64,000 bases of DNA from Pseudomonas sp. LB-090624 (GCF_003205205.1 NZ_QJRL01000004.1:229195-293194), one strand, 5' to 3'; positions 16,085 to 25,756 are shown, counted from the first letter of the stretch. The notes: generated by a model not told the origin, from the letters alone. A program made the numbers and translations.

Positions 16085-17206
16085 TTAGCCCAGGTGGTCC
16101 TGAATGGCGCTCAGCACGCGGCGGGCGACATCGGCCGGAGCCACGGTGTTGATGTTTTTCTCGACCGTGACCTGCACGCTCTCACCCACCTTGCTCAGGC
16201 GTACCTGATAACGCTCGGCACGGGCTTCACGCTCTTCCTTGGTCGGCTCGCTGCCGAACATACGGCTGAAGAAGCCCGGCTGGTTCTGCTTGTCGTCAGG
16301 CTTTTCGGACAGGTTGATGTAGTACAGGCCCAGGCTGCGGTTGATGTCCTCGACACGCCATTCGCCACCCTGCTCTAGCGCACGGCCCACGCCAGACCAG
16401 GCGCGGTCCAGGTCGGAGCCCAGGTACAGCACCGGGTTGCCGCTGCCGTCTTCGCTCAGGCTGACGCGGCTTGGGGCGTCGAAATCGCGCGCGGCCAGCA
16501 GCGACACCGAACCGCCCTTCTCGGCGCTGCGGTTCATGCTGGCAAGCATTTCGTCGACCAGCAGGGCATCGGTGCCGGTATTGCTGGAGCTGGACGGGAA
16601 CGCAGGCTCGGCAGTGCTGCCGGCCGGGCGCTCGACGCTGACCACATACACTTCGGAGGTGTTGCGCTGCACGCCGGGTTCCATGCGCACACGCACGCGC
16701 ACTTCGCTGTCACCGCTGCTGGCAGTGCTGGCCAGGCGCTGGCCGAGCGATGCCGACAGCTCGTCGAAACGCTGCCAGGTGGTGTTGAATTCACCGGTCT
16801 GCGGGCGCTCTTCAGCAATACGGAAGCCGTTGTCCTCGAAGAACTGGCGGGCCACCGGCCACACTTCGGCAGGCGAATGCTGGGCCAGCACCCAACGGCT
16901 GCTGCCGCTGCGCTGCAGGCTGTAGTCGGTCACCTGGGCGGCGCCACCGGTCAACGGTTGCGGGCGAGGCACTTCGAACTCGCCAGCAACGTTGTCGTCG
17001 GCGACATTGCGCGGGATCGGCAGCAGCGGGTCAAGACGCTTGACGTTGCTGGCGTCCGGGGGCAGCTGCATGGGCGCAGTCGGGTGCGCCTGCAGGTAAT
17101 CGCTGCCGCGGTCGCGGAAATAGCCATCCTCGCCCCACAGCCAGCCACACCCACTGGTGCTGGAGATAATCAGGGCAAGGGCGGAAAGACCAGCCAGTCG
17201 CTTCAT
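16085..17206 (-). CDS. bamC: Outer-membrane assembly lipoprotein BamC
   Basis: The 373-residue lipoprotein has a signal peptide with lipobox STSGC (Cys 20). It then shows the extended N-terminal segment typical of BamC (DRGSDYLQAHPTAPMQLPPD and on to PLLPIP) that lies along BamD, and two helix-grip domains joined by a Ser/Thr-rich linker. BamC (NlpB) is an accessory of the BAM complex, which inserts beta-barrels in the outer membrane. It lies 15 bp downstream of dapA, the classic dapA-nlpB arrangement, and directly abuts the MBL hydrolase gene. It is slightly longer than the E. coli protein. Confidence 0.93.
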   Translation of the reverse strand: MKRLAGLSALALIISSTSGCGWLWGEDGYFRDRGSDYLQAHPTAPMQLPPDASNVKRLDPLLPIPRNVADDNVAGEFEVPRPQPLTGGAAQVTDYSLQRSGSSRWVLAQHSPAEVWPVARQFFEDNGFRIAEERPQTGEFNTTWQRFDELSASLGQRLASTASSGDSEVRVRVRMEPGVQRNTSEVYVVSVERPAGSTAEPAFPSSSSNTGTDALLVDEMLASMNRSAEKGGSVSLLAARDFDAPSRVSLSEDGSGNPVLYLGSDLDRAWSGVGRALEQGGEWRVEDINRSLGLYYINLSEKPDDKQNQPGFFSRMFGSEPTKEEREARAERYQVRLSKVGESVQVTVEKNINTVAPADVARRVLSAIQDHLG

Positions 17207-17221
17207 GCGGTGTACTTCCTC

Positions 17222-18109
17222 TTAAACCAGTACGCCGGACTGGCGCAAGGCAGTACGGACTTTTTCGTGGCAGCCTTCGCTCAGCCAGGTCAGTGGCAGG
17301 CGAATACCTTTGTGCATCAGGCCCATTTCGACGAGCGCCCATTTCACCGGGATCGGGTTGGCTTCGCAGAACAGGTCTTTGTGCAGCGGCATGAGTTTTT
17401 CGTTGATCGCGCGGGCCTTCTCGGCATTGCCCGCAAGGGCGGCCTCGCACAGGTCGGCCATTTCGCGCGGGGCGACGTTGGCCGTGACGGAGATGTTGCC
17501 CTTGCCGCCCATCAGGATCAGCTCGACTGCAGTCGGGTCGTCGCCGGACAGGACGATGAAGTCACTGTCGACGCCATCCAGAATGGCCTTGGCACGGGCC
17601 AGGTCGCCGGTGGCTTCCTTGATGCCGATGATGTTGTGCACCTTCGACAGGCGAATCACGGTCTCGGCCTGCATGTCGCAGGAGGTGCGGCCGGGCACGT
17701 TATAGAGGATCTGCGGAATGTCGACGGCTTCGGCAATGTGCTTGAAGTGCTGGTACAGGCCTTCCTGGGTCGGCTTGTTGTAGTACGGCACAACCAGCAG
17801 GCAGGCATCGGCGCCAGCGTTCTTGGCGTTTTGCGTCAGGTGCACCGCTTCGGTGGTGGAGTTTGCACCGGTGCCGGCGATGACCGGAATCGGGTTGACG
17901 CTGCGTTTGACGCGCTCGACCACGTGCTTGATGACCAGGATGTGCTCTTCGACATCCAGCGTGGCCGACTCACCGGTGGTGCCGACAGCGACGATCGCAT
18001 GAGTGCCGTTTTCCAGGTGGAAGTCTACAAGTTTGTCGAGGCTGCCCCAGTCAACACGCCCTTGTGCATCCATGGGTGTGACCAATGCCACCATACTGCC
18101 CGCAATCAT
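17222..18109 (-). CDS. dapA: 4-hydroxy-tetrahydrodipicolinate synthase
   Basis: I choose the ATG at 18109 ([19 protein letters not shown] upstream), giving 295 residues; the longer frame to 18157 adds an unlikely leader. The enzyme condenses pyruvate and aspartate semialdehyde in lysine/diaminopimelate synthesis. The aldolase-barrel marks are visible: GTTGES near residue 43-48, LYNVPGRTS with the proton-relay Tyr, and GIKEATGD with the Schiff-base Lys. It is the first gene of the dapA-bamC-MBL-purC run and is divergent from gcvR, with about 260 bp between them for both promoters. Confidence 0.96.
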   Translation of the reverse strand: MIAGSMVALVTPMDAQGRVDWGSLDKLVDFHLENGTHAIVAVGTTGESATLDVEEHILVIKHVVERVKRSVNPIPVIAGTGANSTTEAVHLTQNAKNAGADACLLVVPYYNKPTQEGLYQHFKHIAEAVDIPQILYNVPGRTSCDMQAETVIRLSKVHNIIGIKEATGDLARAKAILDGVDSDFIVLSGDDPTAVELILMGGKGNISVTANVAPREMADLCEAALAGNAEKARAINEKLMPLHKDLFCEANPIPVKWALVEMGLMHKGIRLPLTWLSEGCHEKVRTALRQSGVLV

Positions 18110-18368
18110 GTAACTGCTCCTGCCGGAAAAAGAGAGCAGTAATGGTACTGGGGGCATCGGCCTTGCACAAGCGAAGCAGGCGGGCGGAGCATTCCCCTCG
18201 GCGCCTTATTTCGCTACCCTTGATGCTTTGATCGGTGCAACGCGGCCCGCCGGGCCGTCGACCTTGCTCCCCGCCAGCGTCCACAACCTCGCATGCGAGC
18301 CCCGGGCCCTGCCGACAGGAGGCTTTCGCCCGTCCTGTGCCGACCGCTCATCGCTTTAGGAATGCTGC

Positions 18369-18929
18369 ATGTCCACCCCCACTGTCCGCGAACAATTCCT
18401 TGTCATCAGTGCCCTGGGGCCCAACCCCATGGAGCTGGCCAACGTCCTCAGCCGCGCTGCCTTCGAAAACCGCTGCGCGGTGGTTACCTCGCGCCTGAGC
18501 CGCCACGGCGAGACCAGCGCCCTGGTGTTGCAAGTAGGCGGCAGCTGGGACGCCCTGGCGCGCCTTGAAGCCATGCTGCCGGGCTTGGGCAAGAAGCATG
18601 GCCTGACCCTCGACGTGGTGCGCAGCGCCGACCAGGAGGTGCGTCCGCAGGCCCTGCCCTACGTGGCGTACGTCAGCGCCGCCTACCGCCCGGACATCAT
18701 CAACGAGCTGTGCCAGTTCTTCCTCGACCACCGCGTCGAGCTGGAAGCCATGACCTGCGACACCTACCTGGCGCCGCAGACTGGCAGCAGCATGCTCAAC
18801 GCGCAGTTCACCGTGATCCTGCCGGCCGGCACCCAGATCAGCTGGTTGCGTGACCAGTTCCTGGACTTTGCCGATGCCCTGAACCTCGATGCCCTGATCG
18901 AGCCATGGCGTCCACAGAACCCAATGTAA
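18369..18929 (+). CDS. gcvR: Glycine cleavage system regulator, ACT-domain protein
   Basis: The protein has 186 residues with two ACT-type domains: one begins QFLVISALGPNPMELANVLS, the other begins YVAYVSAAYRPDIINELCQF. GcvR-like proteins bind small ligands and modulate GcvA or related regulators. In Pseudomonas the gene regularly precedes bcp, as here, with 11 bp between stop and start. A TAAGGA at the stop serves as the next gene's ribosome-binding site, so the two are likely co-transcribed. The family fit is good; the regulated target in this organism is not known. Confidence 0.88.
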   Translation: MSTPTVREQFLVISALGPNPMELANVLSRAAFENRCAVVTSRLSRHGETSALVLQVGGSWDALARLEAMLPGLGKKHGLTLDVVRSADQEVRPQALPYVAYVSAAYRPDIINELCQFFLDHRVELEAMTCDTYLAPQTGSSMLNAQFTVILPAGTQISWLRDQFLDFADALNLDALIEPWRPQNPM

Positions 18930-18940
18930 GGAAACCGACC

Positions 18941-19414
18941 ATGGCTGTAGCACTCGACCAACCTGTCGCCGACTTCCAGGCCCAGGCCACCAGCGGGCAA
19001 ACCGTCAGCCTGGCGGAACTCAAGGGCCGCCAAGTGGTGGTGTACTTCTACCCGAAGGACAGCACCCCCGGGTGCACCACCGAAGGCCAAGGTTTCCGTG
19101 ACCAGCATGATGCCTTCGCCGCCGCCAACACCGTGGTGTTCGGCGTGTCACGCGATGGCATCAAGTCGCACGAGAACTTCAAGGCCAAGCAAGGCTTCCC
19201 GTTCGAGCTGATCAGCGACAAGGACGAGGCCCTGTGCCAGCTGTTCGACGTGATCAAGCTGAAGAAGCTGTACGGCAAGGAATACATGGGCGTTGACCGC
19301 AGCACCTTCCTGATCGACAAGAACGGCGTGCTGCGCCAGGAATGGCGTGGGGTGAAGGTGCCCGGGCATGTGGATGCCGTGCTGGCAGCAGCCCAGGAAT
19401 TGAACAACGCCTGA
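18941..19414 (+). CDS. bcp: Thioredoxin-dependent peroxiredoxin Bcp/PrxQ
   Basis: The ATG at 18941 gives 157 residues. The peroxidatic Cys is in YPKDSTPGCTTEGQGFRD (Cys 45). The partner at position 50 found in E. coli Bcp is Gln here; the only other Cys is Cys 99 (EALCQLF). So this is either a PrxQ with a displaced resolving Cys or a 1-Cys enzyme. It reduces hydrogen peroxide and organic peroxides. It follows gcvR in an operon and is closed by a hairpin shared with the convergent perM gene. Confidence 0.93.
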   Translation: MAVALDQPVADFQAQATSGQTVSLAELKGRQVVVYFYPKDSTPGCTTEGQGFRDQHDAFAAANTVVFGVSRDGIKSHENFKAKQGFPFELISDKDEALCQLFDVIKLKKLYGKEYMGVDRSTFLIDKNGVLRQEWRGVKVPGHVDAVLAAAQELNNA

Positions 19415-19422
19415 AATTGAAT

Positions 19423-19441
19423 GGGGCCGCTCTGCGGCCCC
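19423..19441. terminator. Bidirectional terminator hairpin between bcp and perM-like gene
   Basis: Perfect GGGGCCGC/GCGGCCCC stem with a 3-base loop, flanked by AATTG/AATTAC, between two convergent stop codons. Confidence 0.65.
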
Positions 19442-19449
19442 AATTACAT

Positions 19450-20520
19450 TCAAAGCATCGGTGACACACTCGGCTCCTGCCGCGGCCAGGCATCCAGCAC
19501 GGCCTTGATCAGCGTCGCCAGCGGGATGGCGAAGAAGATCCCCCAGAACCCCCACAACCCGCCAAACAGCAGTACCGCGCAAATGATCGCCACCGGGTGC
19601 AGGCTCACCGCTTCGGAGAACAGCAGCGGCACCAGCACGTTGCCGTCCAGCGCCTGGATGATCGCGTACACCGTCATCAGGTAGATGAACTGGTCGCCCC
19701 AGCCCCACTGGAACAGCGCAATCAGGGTCACCGGCACGGTCACGACCACCGCGCCCACGTAAGGCACCACCACCGACAGCCCGACCAGCAACGCCAGCAG
19801 CGCGGCGTAATTGAGCCCCAGGCTGATGAAGGCGATATAGGTGGCGATGCCGCAGATCAGGATCTCGATGCCCTTGCCACGGATGTAGTTGGCAATCTGC
19901 CGGTTCATCTCGTTGCCCACCCGGTTCAGCAGGGTGCGCTGGCGCGGCAGGTAGCCGCTAACCCAGCGGCCGATCAGTTCGCGATCCTTGAGGAAGAAGA
20001 ACACCAGGATCGGCACCAGCACCAGATAGATCATGGCATTGACTAACAGCGGCAGGCTGGACAGCGAGAATGTCAGTGCCCACTGGCCGAACTTGCCGAT
20101 TTCACCACGCACCGATTCGATGGCGTGCAACACCTGCTCGTCCGACACCAGGTGTGGGTAGCGTTCAGGCAACAGCAACAACAGCGACTGCCATTTACCG
20201 AGCATGCCCGGCAGCTCGTTGAACAGGGTGATCAGCTGATGCCACAACAGCGGTACCAGCACCAGCATGAACAGCGCCAGGGCCCCCATGAACAGGGCAA
20301 ACACCAACATTACCGCCAGCCGCGTCGGTACCCGCAAGCGCTCCAGGGCATTGACCAGGCCCTGCATCAGGAACGCCAGCACCATGCCCGCCAGCACTGG
20401 CGCGAGCATGCCGCCCAGGGTGAGCACGGCAGTGAAGGCCAGGAACAACAGGACCGCCAGCACCACTGCTTCTTCATCGGAGAAGTAGCGCTGCATCCAG
20501 TCGCGAAGCACTTTGAACAT
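19450..20520 (-). CDS. AI-2E family / PerM-type membrane transporter
   Basis: The 356-residue inner-membrane protein has about seven to eight hydrophobic segments: paired helices near the start (VVLAVLLFLAFTAVLTLGGM and on), a long amphipathic middle, and the family-typical C-terminal block with SVVVPYVGAVVVTVPVTLIA and PLLFSEAVSLHPVAI. This family (PF01594) includes the TqsA exporter and PerM, and Na+/H+ antiport has been shown for some members. Substrate cannot be assigned. The TusA-like gene lies 20 bp upstream on the same strand and may share a transcript. A perM neighbouring bcp and gcvR is usual in pseudomonads. Confidence 0.85.
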   Translation of the reverse strand: MFKVLRDWMQRYFSDEEAVVLAVLLFLAFTAVLTLGGMLAPVLAGMVLAFLMQGLVNALERLRVPTRLAVMLVFALFMGALALFMLVLVPLLWHQLITLFNELPGMLGKWQSLLLLLPERYPHLVSDEQVLHAIESVRGEIGKFGQWALTFSLSSLPLLVNAMIYLVLVPILVFFFLKDRELIGRWVSGYLPRQRTLLNRVGNEMNRQIANYIRGKGIEILICGIATYIAFISLGLNYAALLALLVGLSVVVPYVGAVVVTVPVTLIALFQWGWGDQFIYLMTVYAIIQALDGNVLVPLLFSEAVSLHPVAIICAVLLFGGLWGFWGIFFAIPLATLIKAVLDAWPRQEPSVSPML

Positions 20521-20540
20521 TGACGATCCTTGGGAAAGAC

Positions 20541-20780
20541 TCAGGCCTTGCGCAGCCAGTAGGTATAGGTACCGGCCTCGGCCGTTTCCTGCAGCAGGGT
20601 ATGACCGGCCAACTGCGCGAAAGTGCGGAAGTCGCGCTGCGAACCGGCATCGGTGGCGATAACCTTGAGCACCGCGCCACTGGCCAGCCGATTGAGTTCC
20701 ATCTTGGCCTTGAGCAGCGGCAAAGGGCAGTTCAGCCCGCTGGCGTCCAGTTCGGCGTCGCAGGTCAGGGTGTCACTCAT
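20541..20780 (-). CDS. TusA/SirA-family sulfur-carrier protein
   Basis: The start at 20780 (GGAG upstream) gives 79 residues; the longer frame to 20852 adds an unconserved leader. The defining CPxP motif is present as LDASGLNCPLPLLKAK (Cys 18), where the Cys carries persulfide sulfur. TusA relays sulfur for tRNA thiolation and cofactor synthesis, and other members serve different sulfur transfers. The fold size and strand pattern (AVLKVIATDAGSQRDF) fit. Whether this is the main TusA or a paralogue such as YedF-type cannot be told. It is probably co-transcribed with perM. Confidence 0.85.
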   Translation of the reverse strand: MSDTLTCDAELDASGLNCPLPLLKAKMELNRLASGAVLKVIATDAGSQRDFRTFAQLAGHTLLQETAEAGTYTYWLRKA

Positions 20781-20902
20781 CGCAGGGTCTCCAGAGGCGT
20801 TGCCAGACTGCTTGTTGGCATGGCTGGCTAGGATAGCGCCACTGGTCGCCAACGTGTGAGCCCGCTACAGTAGGTATCTTTGATCCGACGCGAGTTTCAT
20901 GC

Positions 20903-22339
20903 ATGAATCTACTGCGCCCTACCCTGCTGACGCTGGCCTGCCTGTTGGCCCTACCCGGCCATGCTGACGACCTGCCATCACTGGGTGATGCCAGTTCCGC
21001 GATCGTCTCGCCCCAACAGGAACACCAGCTTGGCCGTGCCTGGCTGAGCCTGCTGCGGGGTCAGGTCAACCAGCTGAACGATCCGCAGCTCAAGGACTAC
21101 GTCGAAACCAGCGTGTACAAACTGGCCGAAACCAGCCAGCTGCAGGACCGGCGCCTGGAGTTCATCCTCATCGACAGCCGCGAGCTCAACGCCTTCGCCG
21201 CCCCGGGGGGCATCGTCGGGGTCAACGGCGGGCTGTTCCTCAATGCGCAGACCGAAGGCGAATACGCCTCGGTGCTGGCACACGAACTGGCGCACTTGTC
21301 GCAACGCCATTTTGCCCGTGGGGTCGAAGCCCAGCAACGCATGCAGCTGCCGATGATGGCGGCGCTGCTGGCCGGCATCGTACTGGCTGCAGGGGGCGCC
21401 GGCGACGCCGGCATCGGCATGATTGCCGGTACCCAGGCGGCGGCCATCCAGGAACAGCGGCGCTTCTCTCGGCAGAATGAACAGGAGGCCGACCGTATCG
21501 GCATCCAGAACCTGGAAAAGGCTGGCTACGACCCGCGCAACATGCCGACCATGTTCGAGCGCCTGGCACGCCAGTACCGCTATGACGCCAAGCCGCCAGA
21601 GTTCCTCCTGACTCACCCTGTGACCGAATCGCGTATCGCCGACACCCGCAACCGCGCCGACCAGGCGCCCAAAGGCGGCATCGAGGACAGCGCACGCTAC
21701 CAGCTGATCCGTGCCCGGGTTGCTCTCACCTACGAAGGTACGCCAGGGCTGGCAGCCAAGCGCTTTCGCGCACAACTCGACGAAGACCCCAAACTTGACG
21801 CTGCACGCTACGGCCTGGCCCTGGCGCAGATCAAGGGCGGCCAGCTGAACGAAGCACGGGAAATGCTCAAGCCGCTGCTGGCCAAGGCGCCTAACGACAT
21901 CACCTACAACCTGGCGCAGATCGACCTGGACATCACCAACAATCGCCTGGCCGATGCGCAGCAGCGCGCCGAGCGGATGCAGGGGCTGTACCCGGGTAAT
22001 TATCCGCTGAAACAGGTGCGTGCGGATCTGTTGGTAAAGCAGAACAAGCCTGCCGAGGCGGAGAAGGTGTTGAACGAGCTGGTGAAGAGTCGGCCGGATG
22101 ACCCGGATGTGTGGTACGACATGGCCGAGGTGCGTGGCTTGTCGGGCAATACCATCGGCTTGCATCGGGCGCGTGCCGAGTACTTCACGCTGGTCGGCGA
22201 CTTTGATCAGGCAATCCAGCAGCTGGATTACGCCAAGCGCCGGGCGGGTGGGAATTTCCCGCTGGCCTCACAGATTGACCAGCGCCAGCGCGAGATCATG
22301 GAGCAGCGGCGAATGGTTCAGGAAATGATGGGGCGCTGA
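20903..22339 (+). CDS. bepA: Periplasmic M48 metalloprotease with TPR repeats (BepA-like)
   Basis: The protein has 478 residues. Residues 1-21 form a signal peptide. The zinc site is HELAH (about residues 127-131, within VLAHELAHLSQRHFA), with the third ligand in NEQEADRIG (about 193). The C-terminal half (about 260-478) is made of TPR helices such as ARYGLALAQIKGGQLNEARE. BepA/YfgC degrades stalled outer-membrane proteins, helps LptD assembly and works near the BAM complex. Length and layout match E. coli BepA. It is divergent from the TusA-like gene and followed by REPIN arms. Confidence 0.88.
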   Translation: MNLLRPTLLTLACLLALPGHADDLPSLGDASSAIVSPQQEHQLGRAWLSLLRGQVNQLNDPQLKDYVETSVYKLAETSQLQDRRLEFILIDSRELNAFAAPGGIVGVNGGLFLNAQTEGEYASVLAHELAHLSQRHFARGVEAQQRMQLPMMAALLAGIVLAAGGAGDAGIGMIAGTQAAAIQEQRRFSRQNEQEADRIGIQNLEKAGYDPRNMPTMFERLARQYRYDAKPPEFLLTHPVTESRIADTRNRADQAPKGGIEDSARYQLIRARVALTYEGTPGLAAKRFRAQLDEDPKLDAARYGLALAQIKGGQLNEAREMLKPLLAKAPNDITYNLAQIDLDITNNRLADAQQRAERMQGLYPGNYPLKQVRADLLVKQNKPAEAEKVLNELVKSRPDDPDVWYDMAEVRGLSGNTIGLHRARAEYFTLVGDFDQAIQQLDYAKRRAGGNFPLASQIDQRQREIMEQRRMVQEMMGR

Positions 22340-22365
22340 GGATTTTGGGGGCGCTTTGCGCTCCA

Positions 22366-22478
22366 ATCGCGACACAAGGCCGCTCCCACAGGCGTCTGCG
22401 GGGCCATGTGGGAGCAACTGTCTTGCTCAATTTCTAAAAGCGGGCGCGGTACCTGTGGGAGCGGCCTTGTGTCGCGAT
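22366..22478. repeat. REPIN: two REP arms in inverted orientation
   Basis: Two perfectly inverted 27-bp arms (22366-22392 and 22452-22478) share the word GGCCTTGTGTCGCGA and flank about 60 bp that include a further TGTGGGAGC. This is the REP doublet structure common in P. putida. It lies between the convergent bepA-like and nadA genes. Confidence 0.85.
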
Positions 22479-22497
22479 GGGGCCGCAAAGCGGCCCC
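22479..22497 (-). terminator. Hairpin after nadA
   Basis: GGGGCCGC/GCGGCCCC stem with AAA loop, 7 bp beyond the nadA stop. No T-run, but the same hairpin type closes several genes in this window. Confidence 0.5.
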
Positions 22498-22504
22498 GGC
22501 AACC

Positions 22505-23563
22505 TTAAGCGTTACCGGAAAGCTTCAGCCGCGCCGCCTGGGTAAAGTCCAGCATGCGGTTCAGCGGCTTGATGGCCTTGGGCACCAGCGCAGGGTCGAC
22601 AAAAATCTCGTTGGTGCCGTTACGCAGGCAATCCAGCACCCGCTCCAGGGTGTTCATCGCCATCCACGGGCAGTGCGCACAGCTGCGGCATGCCGCGCCG
22701 TTGCCTGCGGTTGGGGCTTCGACAAACTCCTTGTCCGGGCACAGCTGCTGCATCTTGTAGAAAATGCCGCGATCGGTGGCGACGATGAATGTCTTGTTCG
22801 GCAGGGTCTGCGCCGCCTTGATCAGCTGGCTGGTGGAACCCACTGCATCGGCGAGCTCGATCACGGCCTCTGGCGACTCCGGGTGCACCAGGATCGCAGC
22901 GTCCGGATACAGGGCCTTCATGTCGGCCAACTGCCGCGACTTGAACTCTTCGTGAACGATGCAGGCACCGTCCCACAGCAACATGTCGGCGCCGGTTTGC
23001 TTCTGGATGTACCGGCCCAGGTGCTGGTCAGGGCCCCAGATGATGGTTTCGCCGTTGTCCATCAGGCTTTCGACGATTTCCAGTGCACAGCTCGACGTCA
23101 CCACCCAGTCAGCGCGCGCCTTTACCGCAGCCGAGGTGTTGGCATAGACCACCACCGTACGGTCCGGGTGCTGGTCGCAGAACGCCGAAAACTCTTCCAC
23201 CGGGCAACCCAGGTCGAGGGAGCAGGTGGCCTCGAGCGTCGGCATCAGCACGCGCTTTTCCGGGGTGAGGATTTTTGCCGTTTCGCCCATGAAGCGTACG
23301 CCGGCCACGATGACCGTTTCAGCGGGGTGGTTCTTGCCGAACCGGGCCATTTCCAGCGAGTCGGATACGCAGCCGCCGGTTTCTTCGGCCAGCGCCTGGA
23401 TGACCGGGTCGCAATAATAGTGGGCGACCAGAACAGCATTCTGCGCCTTCAGCTCGGCAGCGATGGCCGCACGGTATTCGGCCTCCTGCTCAGCAGTCAG
23501 CGGGTTGGGCTGTTTGGCGTCGAGGTGGGCCTGAACCAACAGGCGTTCGGAAATCTGGGTCAT
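22505..23563 (-). CDS. nadA: Quinolinate synthase
   Basis: The protein has 352 residues. NadA condenses iminoaspartate and dihydroxyacetone phosphate to quinolinate for NAD synthesis, using a 4Fe-4S cluster. Landmarks: VAHYYCDP and [10 protein letters not shown] near the start, [29 protein letters not shown], and [16 protein letters not shown] at the C-terminus. The three cluster Cys are expected among the Cys of these last motifs and the earlier [11 protein letters not shown]. It stands alone, with REP palindromes on both sides. Confidence 0.96.
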   Translation of the reverse strand: MTQISERLLVQAHLDAKQPNPLTAEQEAEYRAAIAAELKAQNAVLVAHYYCDPVIQALAEETGGCVSDSLEMARFGKNHPAETVIVAGVRFMGETAKILTPEKRVLMPTLEATCSLDLGCPVEEFSAFCDQHPDRTVVVYANTSAAVKARADWVVTSSCALEIVESLMDNGETIIWGPDQHLGRYIQKQTGADMLLWDGACIVHEEFKSRQLADMKALYPDAAILVHPESPEAVIELADAVGSTSQLIKAAQTLPNKTFIVATDRGIFYKMQQLCPDKEFVEAPTAGNGAACRSCAHCPWMAMNTLERVLDCLRNGTNEIFVDPALVPKAIKPLNRMLDFTQAARLKLSGNA

Positions 23564-23741
23564 GATCGCTGGACCTGCAGGCGCGCGTGCGCGTCAAATC
23601 AAGTGTATCACCCGGCCCTGGCAGATCGGCTAAGGGTGCCGGACGGCACATAGGCCGCCACGGCCCTCTGCGGGCGCGGATTATTGTCGGAGGCCGAAGG
23701 CTACAGACAATCCAGCGATTACTAAAGGGGTTTTTGTGTTA

Positions 23742-23789
23742 CCTGTAGCGGCCTATTCGCGGGGGCGCCCGCGAATAGGCCGCTACAGG
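23742..23789. repeat. REP palindrome between nadA and the YdgA-like gene
   Basis: A perfect inverted repeat with 22-bp arms (23742-23763 and 23768-23789) and a 4-base loop, with the TTCGCGGG core. It lies 10 bp beyond the stop codon of the minus-strand DUF945 gene and could also act as its terminator. Confidence 0.8.
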
Positions 23790-23798
23790 CTGAGCTGA

Positions 23799-25307
23799 TC
23801 AACCCTGCGGCGAAAGCGCCGCTAAATGTGCAGCCAGCAACGTGGCAAATTCTTCCACGGTCATCTTCTGGCCATTGAAGTCGACCATGCCATCGGCATA
23901 GTGCAGGCTGCTGACGACATCATCGCCATGCACGGTGGCCATGCCGCTCTGCAGTGCCATCATGCCGACCATCTCCCCAGCCTGCCCCGATTGCATGGCA
24001 ATCGCCTGGGCGTCGGTCTGGCCATCCAACAGCGCCTGCAAGGTCGCCAGGTCCCCGATCATCGGCTTGGACAGCGACAGCTTGCTTTTCACCTCAGTGA
24101 TGATCTGTTTGCTCAGCTGATCCGGCGGCAGGTCGAAGCTGGCCGGCGCGGCAAGGTCCATCGACAGGTTGAAGCGGCTCTCGCCATTGGCGGTCTTGAA
24201 CGACAGGTTTTCCACCGCCAGCTTGGGCTTGGCGGCCAGCAACTTCTGCAAGTCACCCTGGAAGCGGGCTTTTTCGGCATCGTCCATCTGGATTTGCGGT
24301 GCTGGCTGGCCAGCGGCAGAGGCAGCCTCGAATTCCGGCAGGTGCGCCTGGTACCACTTTGACAACGCCTGCAGCGCCGGGGCATTGACCGAGGCGACGC
24401 TGATGGCCATCTGCGCCTTGCCCACCGCGCGGCCATCCCAGCTTATGTCGCCGACCTTGTACTCCACGCGCCCCCCTACGGTGTCCGGGCCGTCGAGGGT
24501 TTGCAGGGCATTCTGCTCCAGCCCCTTGACCAGCAGCACCTGCTGTTTCGGGCCCAGGGTGACCTTGGTTTCGGCCAGCATCAGGTCGACGTTGCCGACG
24601 TAGATGGCGTCGTGCGCGGTGGCCGCGAGGTTGCCACCTACCTTCAGGCCCTGCAGCTCGAAGCTGGCCGGCGGCTGGTCGTCGCGCACCAGTTTCATCA
24701 CGAAACGGTCGGCCGTGCCGTGGAATTTCGAGGCCTTGCCTTCCTTGTCACCACTGACTTCCAGCTGCATGCCGGAAAAGTCGAGGCTGTTGCCATCCGC
24801 CTCGTCGAGCTTGACTGGCGCCAACCGCACCTGGCTGACCACATGCCCGTCATAACCCAGGCTGGTCTGCGCGCTGACTGGCACCTGCCCAGCTGCGGCA
24901 GCAAACCACGGCTCGGTGGCATCGTCCTTCTCCAGCGTGCTGTTGCTGACCGCCAGTACCGGCATCAGCTTCAGCGCCTTGACCCGCGACCAGGGGAACG
25001 GGCCGTGCTCGATCTGGTCGGTCACGCCCACGTCGAAGTTGACCACCTCGCCTTCACCCACATTGATGTCGCGAGCCTTGAGCCGGTACTGGGCGGTACT
25101 GCTGAAGAAATGCTGCTGCAGCGACACCCGCTCGATGCTCATGCTACCACCGGTGGTCACCAGGGCCTTTTTCAGTTCGGCGTTGCTGCGCGCAAGGGCG
25201 TGGTCCAGCTCGGCAGGTAGTTGCTTGCCGGTGTACCAGGCGCCAGCGGTGATTGCGACGGCAATGGCGATAGCCAGGCCGGAGAGGATGCCAACTGATT
25301 TCTTCAT
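23799..25307 (-). CDS. DUF945 (YdgA-like) membrane-anchored protein
   Basis: The start at 25307 (MKKSVGILSGLAIAIAVAIT) gives 502 residues; longer frames have no ribosome-binding site. One N-terminal membrane helix is followed by a large periplasmic region with the family's repeated beta pattern (SFELQGLKVGGNLA, SWDGRAVGKAQMAI, NLSFKTANGESRFNLSMDLA) and a C-terminal helical part. This corresponds to DUF945/YdgA, whose E. coli members are dimeric inner-membrane proteins of unclear role, possibly linked to AsmA-type lipid or envelope work. The layout is similar to the 1893-3101 protein (one N-terminal membrane segment, large outer domain), though no sequence similarity is claimed. Confidence 0.75.
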   Translation of the reverse strand: MKKSVGILSGLAIAIAVAITAGAWYTGKQLPAELDHALARSNAELKKALVTTGGSMSIERVSLQQHFFSSTAQYRLKARDINVGEGEVVNFDVGVTDQIEHGPFPWSRVKALKLMPVLAVSNSTLEKDDATEPWFAAAAGQVPVSAQTSLGYDGHVVSQVRLAPVKLDEADGNSLDFSGMQLEVSGDKEGKASKFHGTADRFVMKLVRDDQPPASFELQGLKVGGNLAATAHDAIYVGNVDLMLAETKVTLGPKQQVLLVKGLEQNALQTLDGPDTVGGRVEYKVGDISWDGRAVGKAQMAISVASVNAPALQALSKWYQAHLPEFEAASAAGQPAPQIQMDDAEKARFQGDLQKLLAAKPKLAVENLSFKTANGESRFNLSMDLAAPASFDLPPDQLSKQIITEVKSKLSLSKPMIGDLATLQALLDGQTDAQAIAMQSGQAGEMVGMMALQSGMATVHGDDVVSSLHYADGMVDFNGQKMTVEEFATLLAAHLAALSPQG

Positions 25308-25756
25308 GAATGGAACCGATTGCTGTCCGTAGGGGCTTCGAAAGCGGCCTGGAGGGCCACGCAGAACGAGAAGATTATCACCCCCCGGTTGGCCCGCGCG
25401 CGGGTGGGGAGCGAGAAATCCCATATTTCGGAAGCGTCCGACACGCGATGGAACACAGCTGAGAATTCGTTAATTTTTACGAACATTGAAATTGACCACA
25501 ACCGCAAAAAACCGCGCAAAAACCGAACAAACGGCGGTTTAAATCGATAAATATTTCAATTTAGCAACATCTTGTCATGTTTAACTTGACACCTACCTAC
25601 CCATCGTTTTTTATTTTCACCACTTTGCGCGCTCGACCGCGCCTCCCGCCGCTCCAACATAAAAGGTGAACAACATGGAGCCCACCCGCTCGCCCTTGCC
25701 GCATGCGCAATCCACCGTGCCCGCCGTTTACGCCCAGCAGCAGGAGCCATGCCAGC
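25308..25756. other. A/T-rich control region upstream of the permease
   Basis: About 450 bp are clearly richer in A/T than the flanks (25440-25620), so this is the promoter zone for the permease and perhaps the divergent DUF945 gene. It contains the short upstream reading frame 25675-25767. No specific operator could be assigned. Confidence 0.5.
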
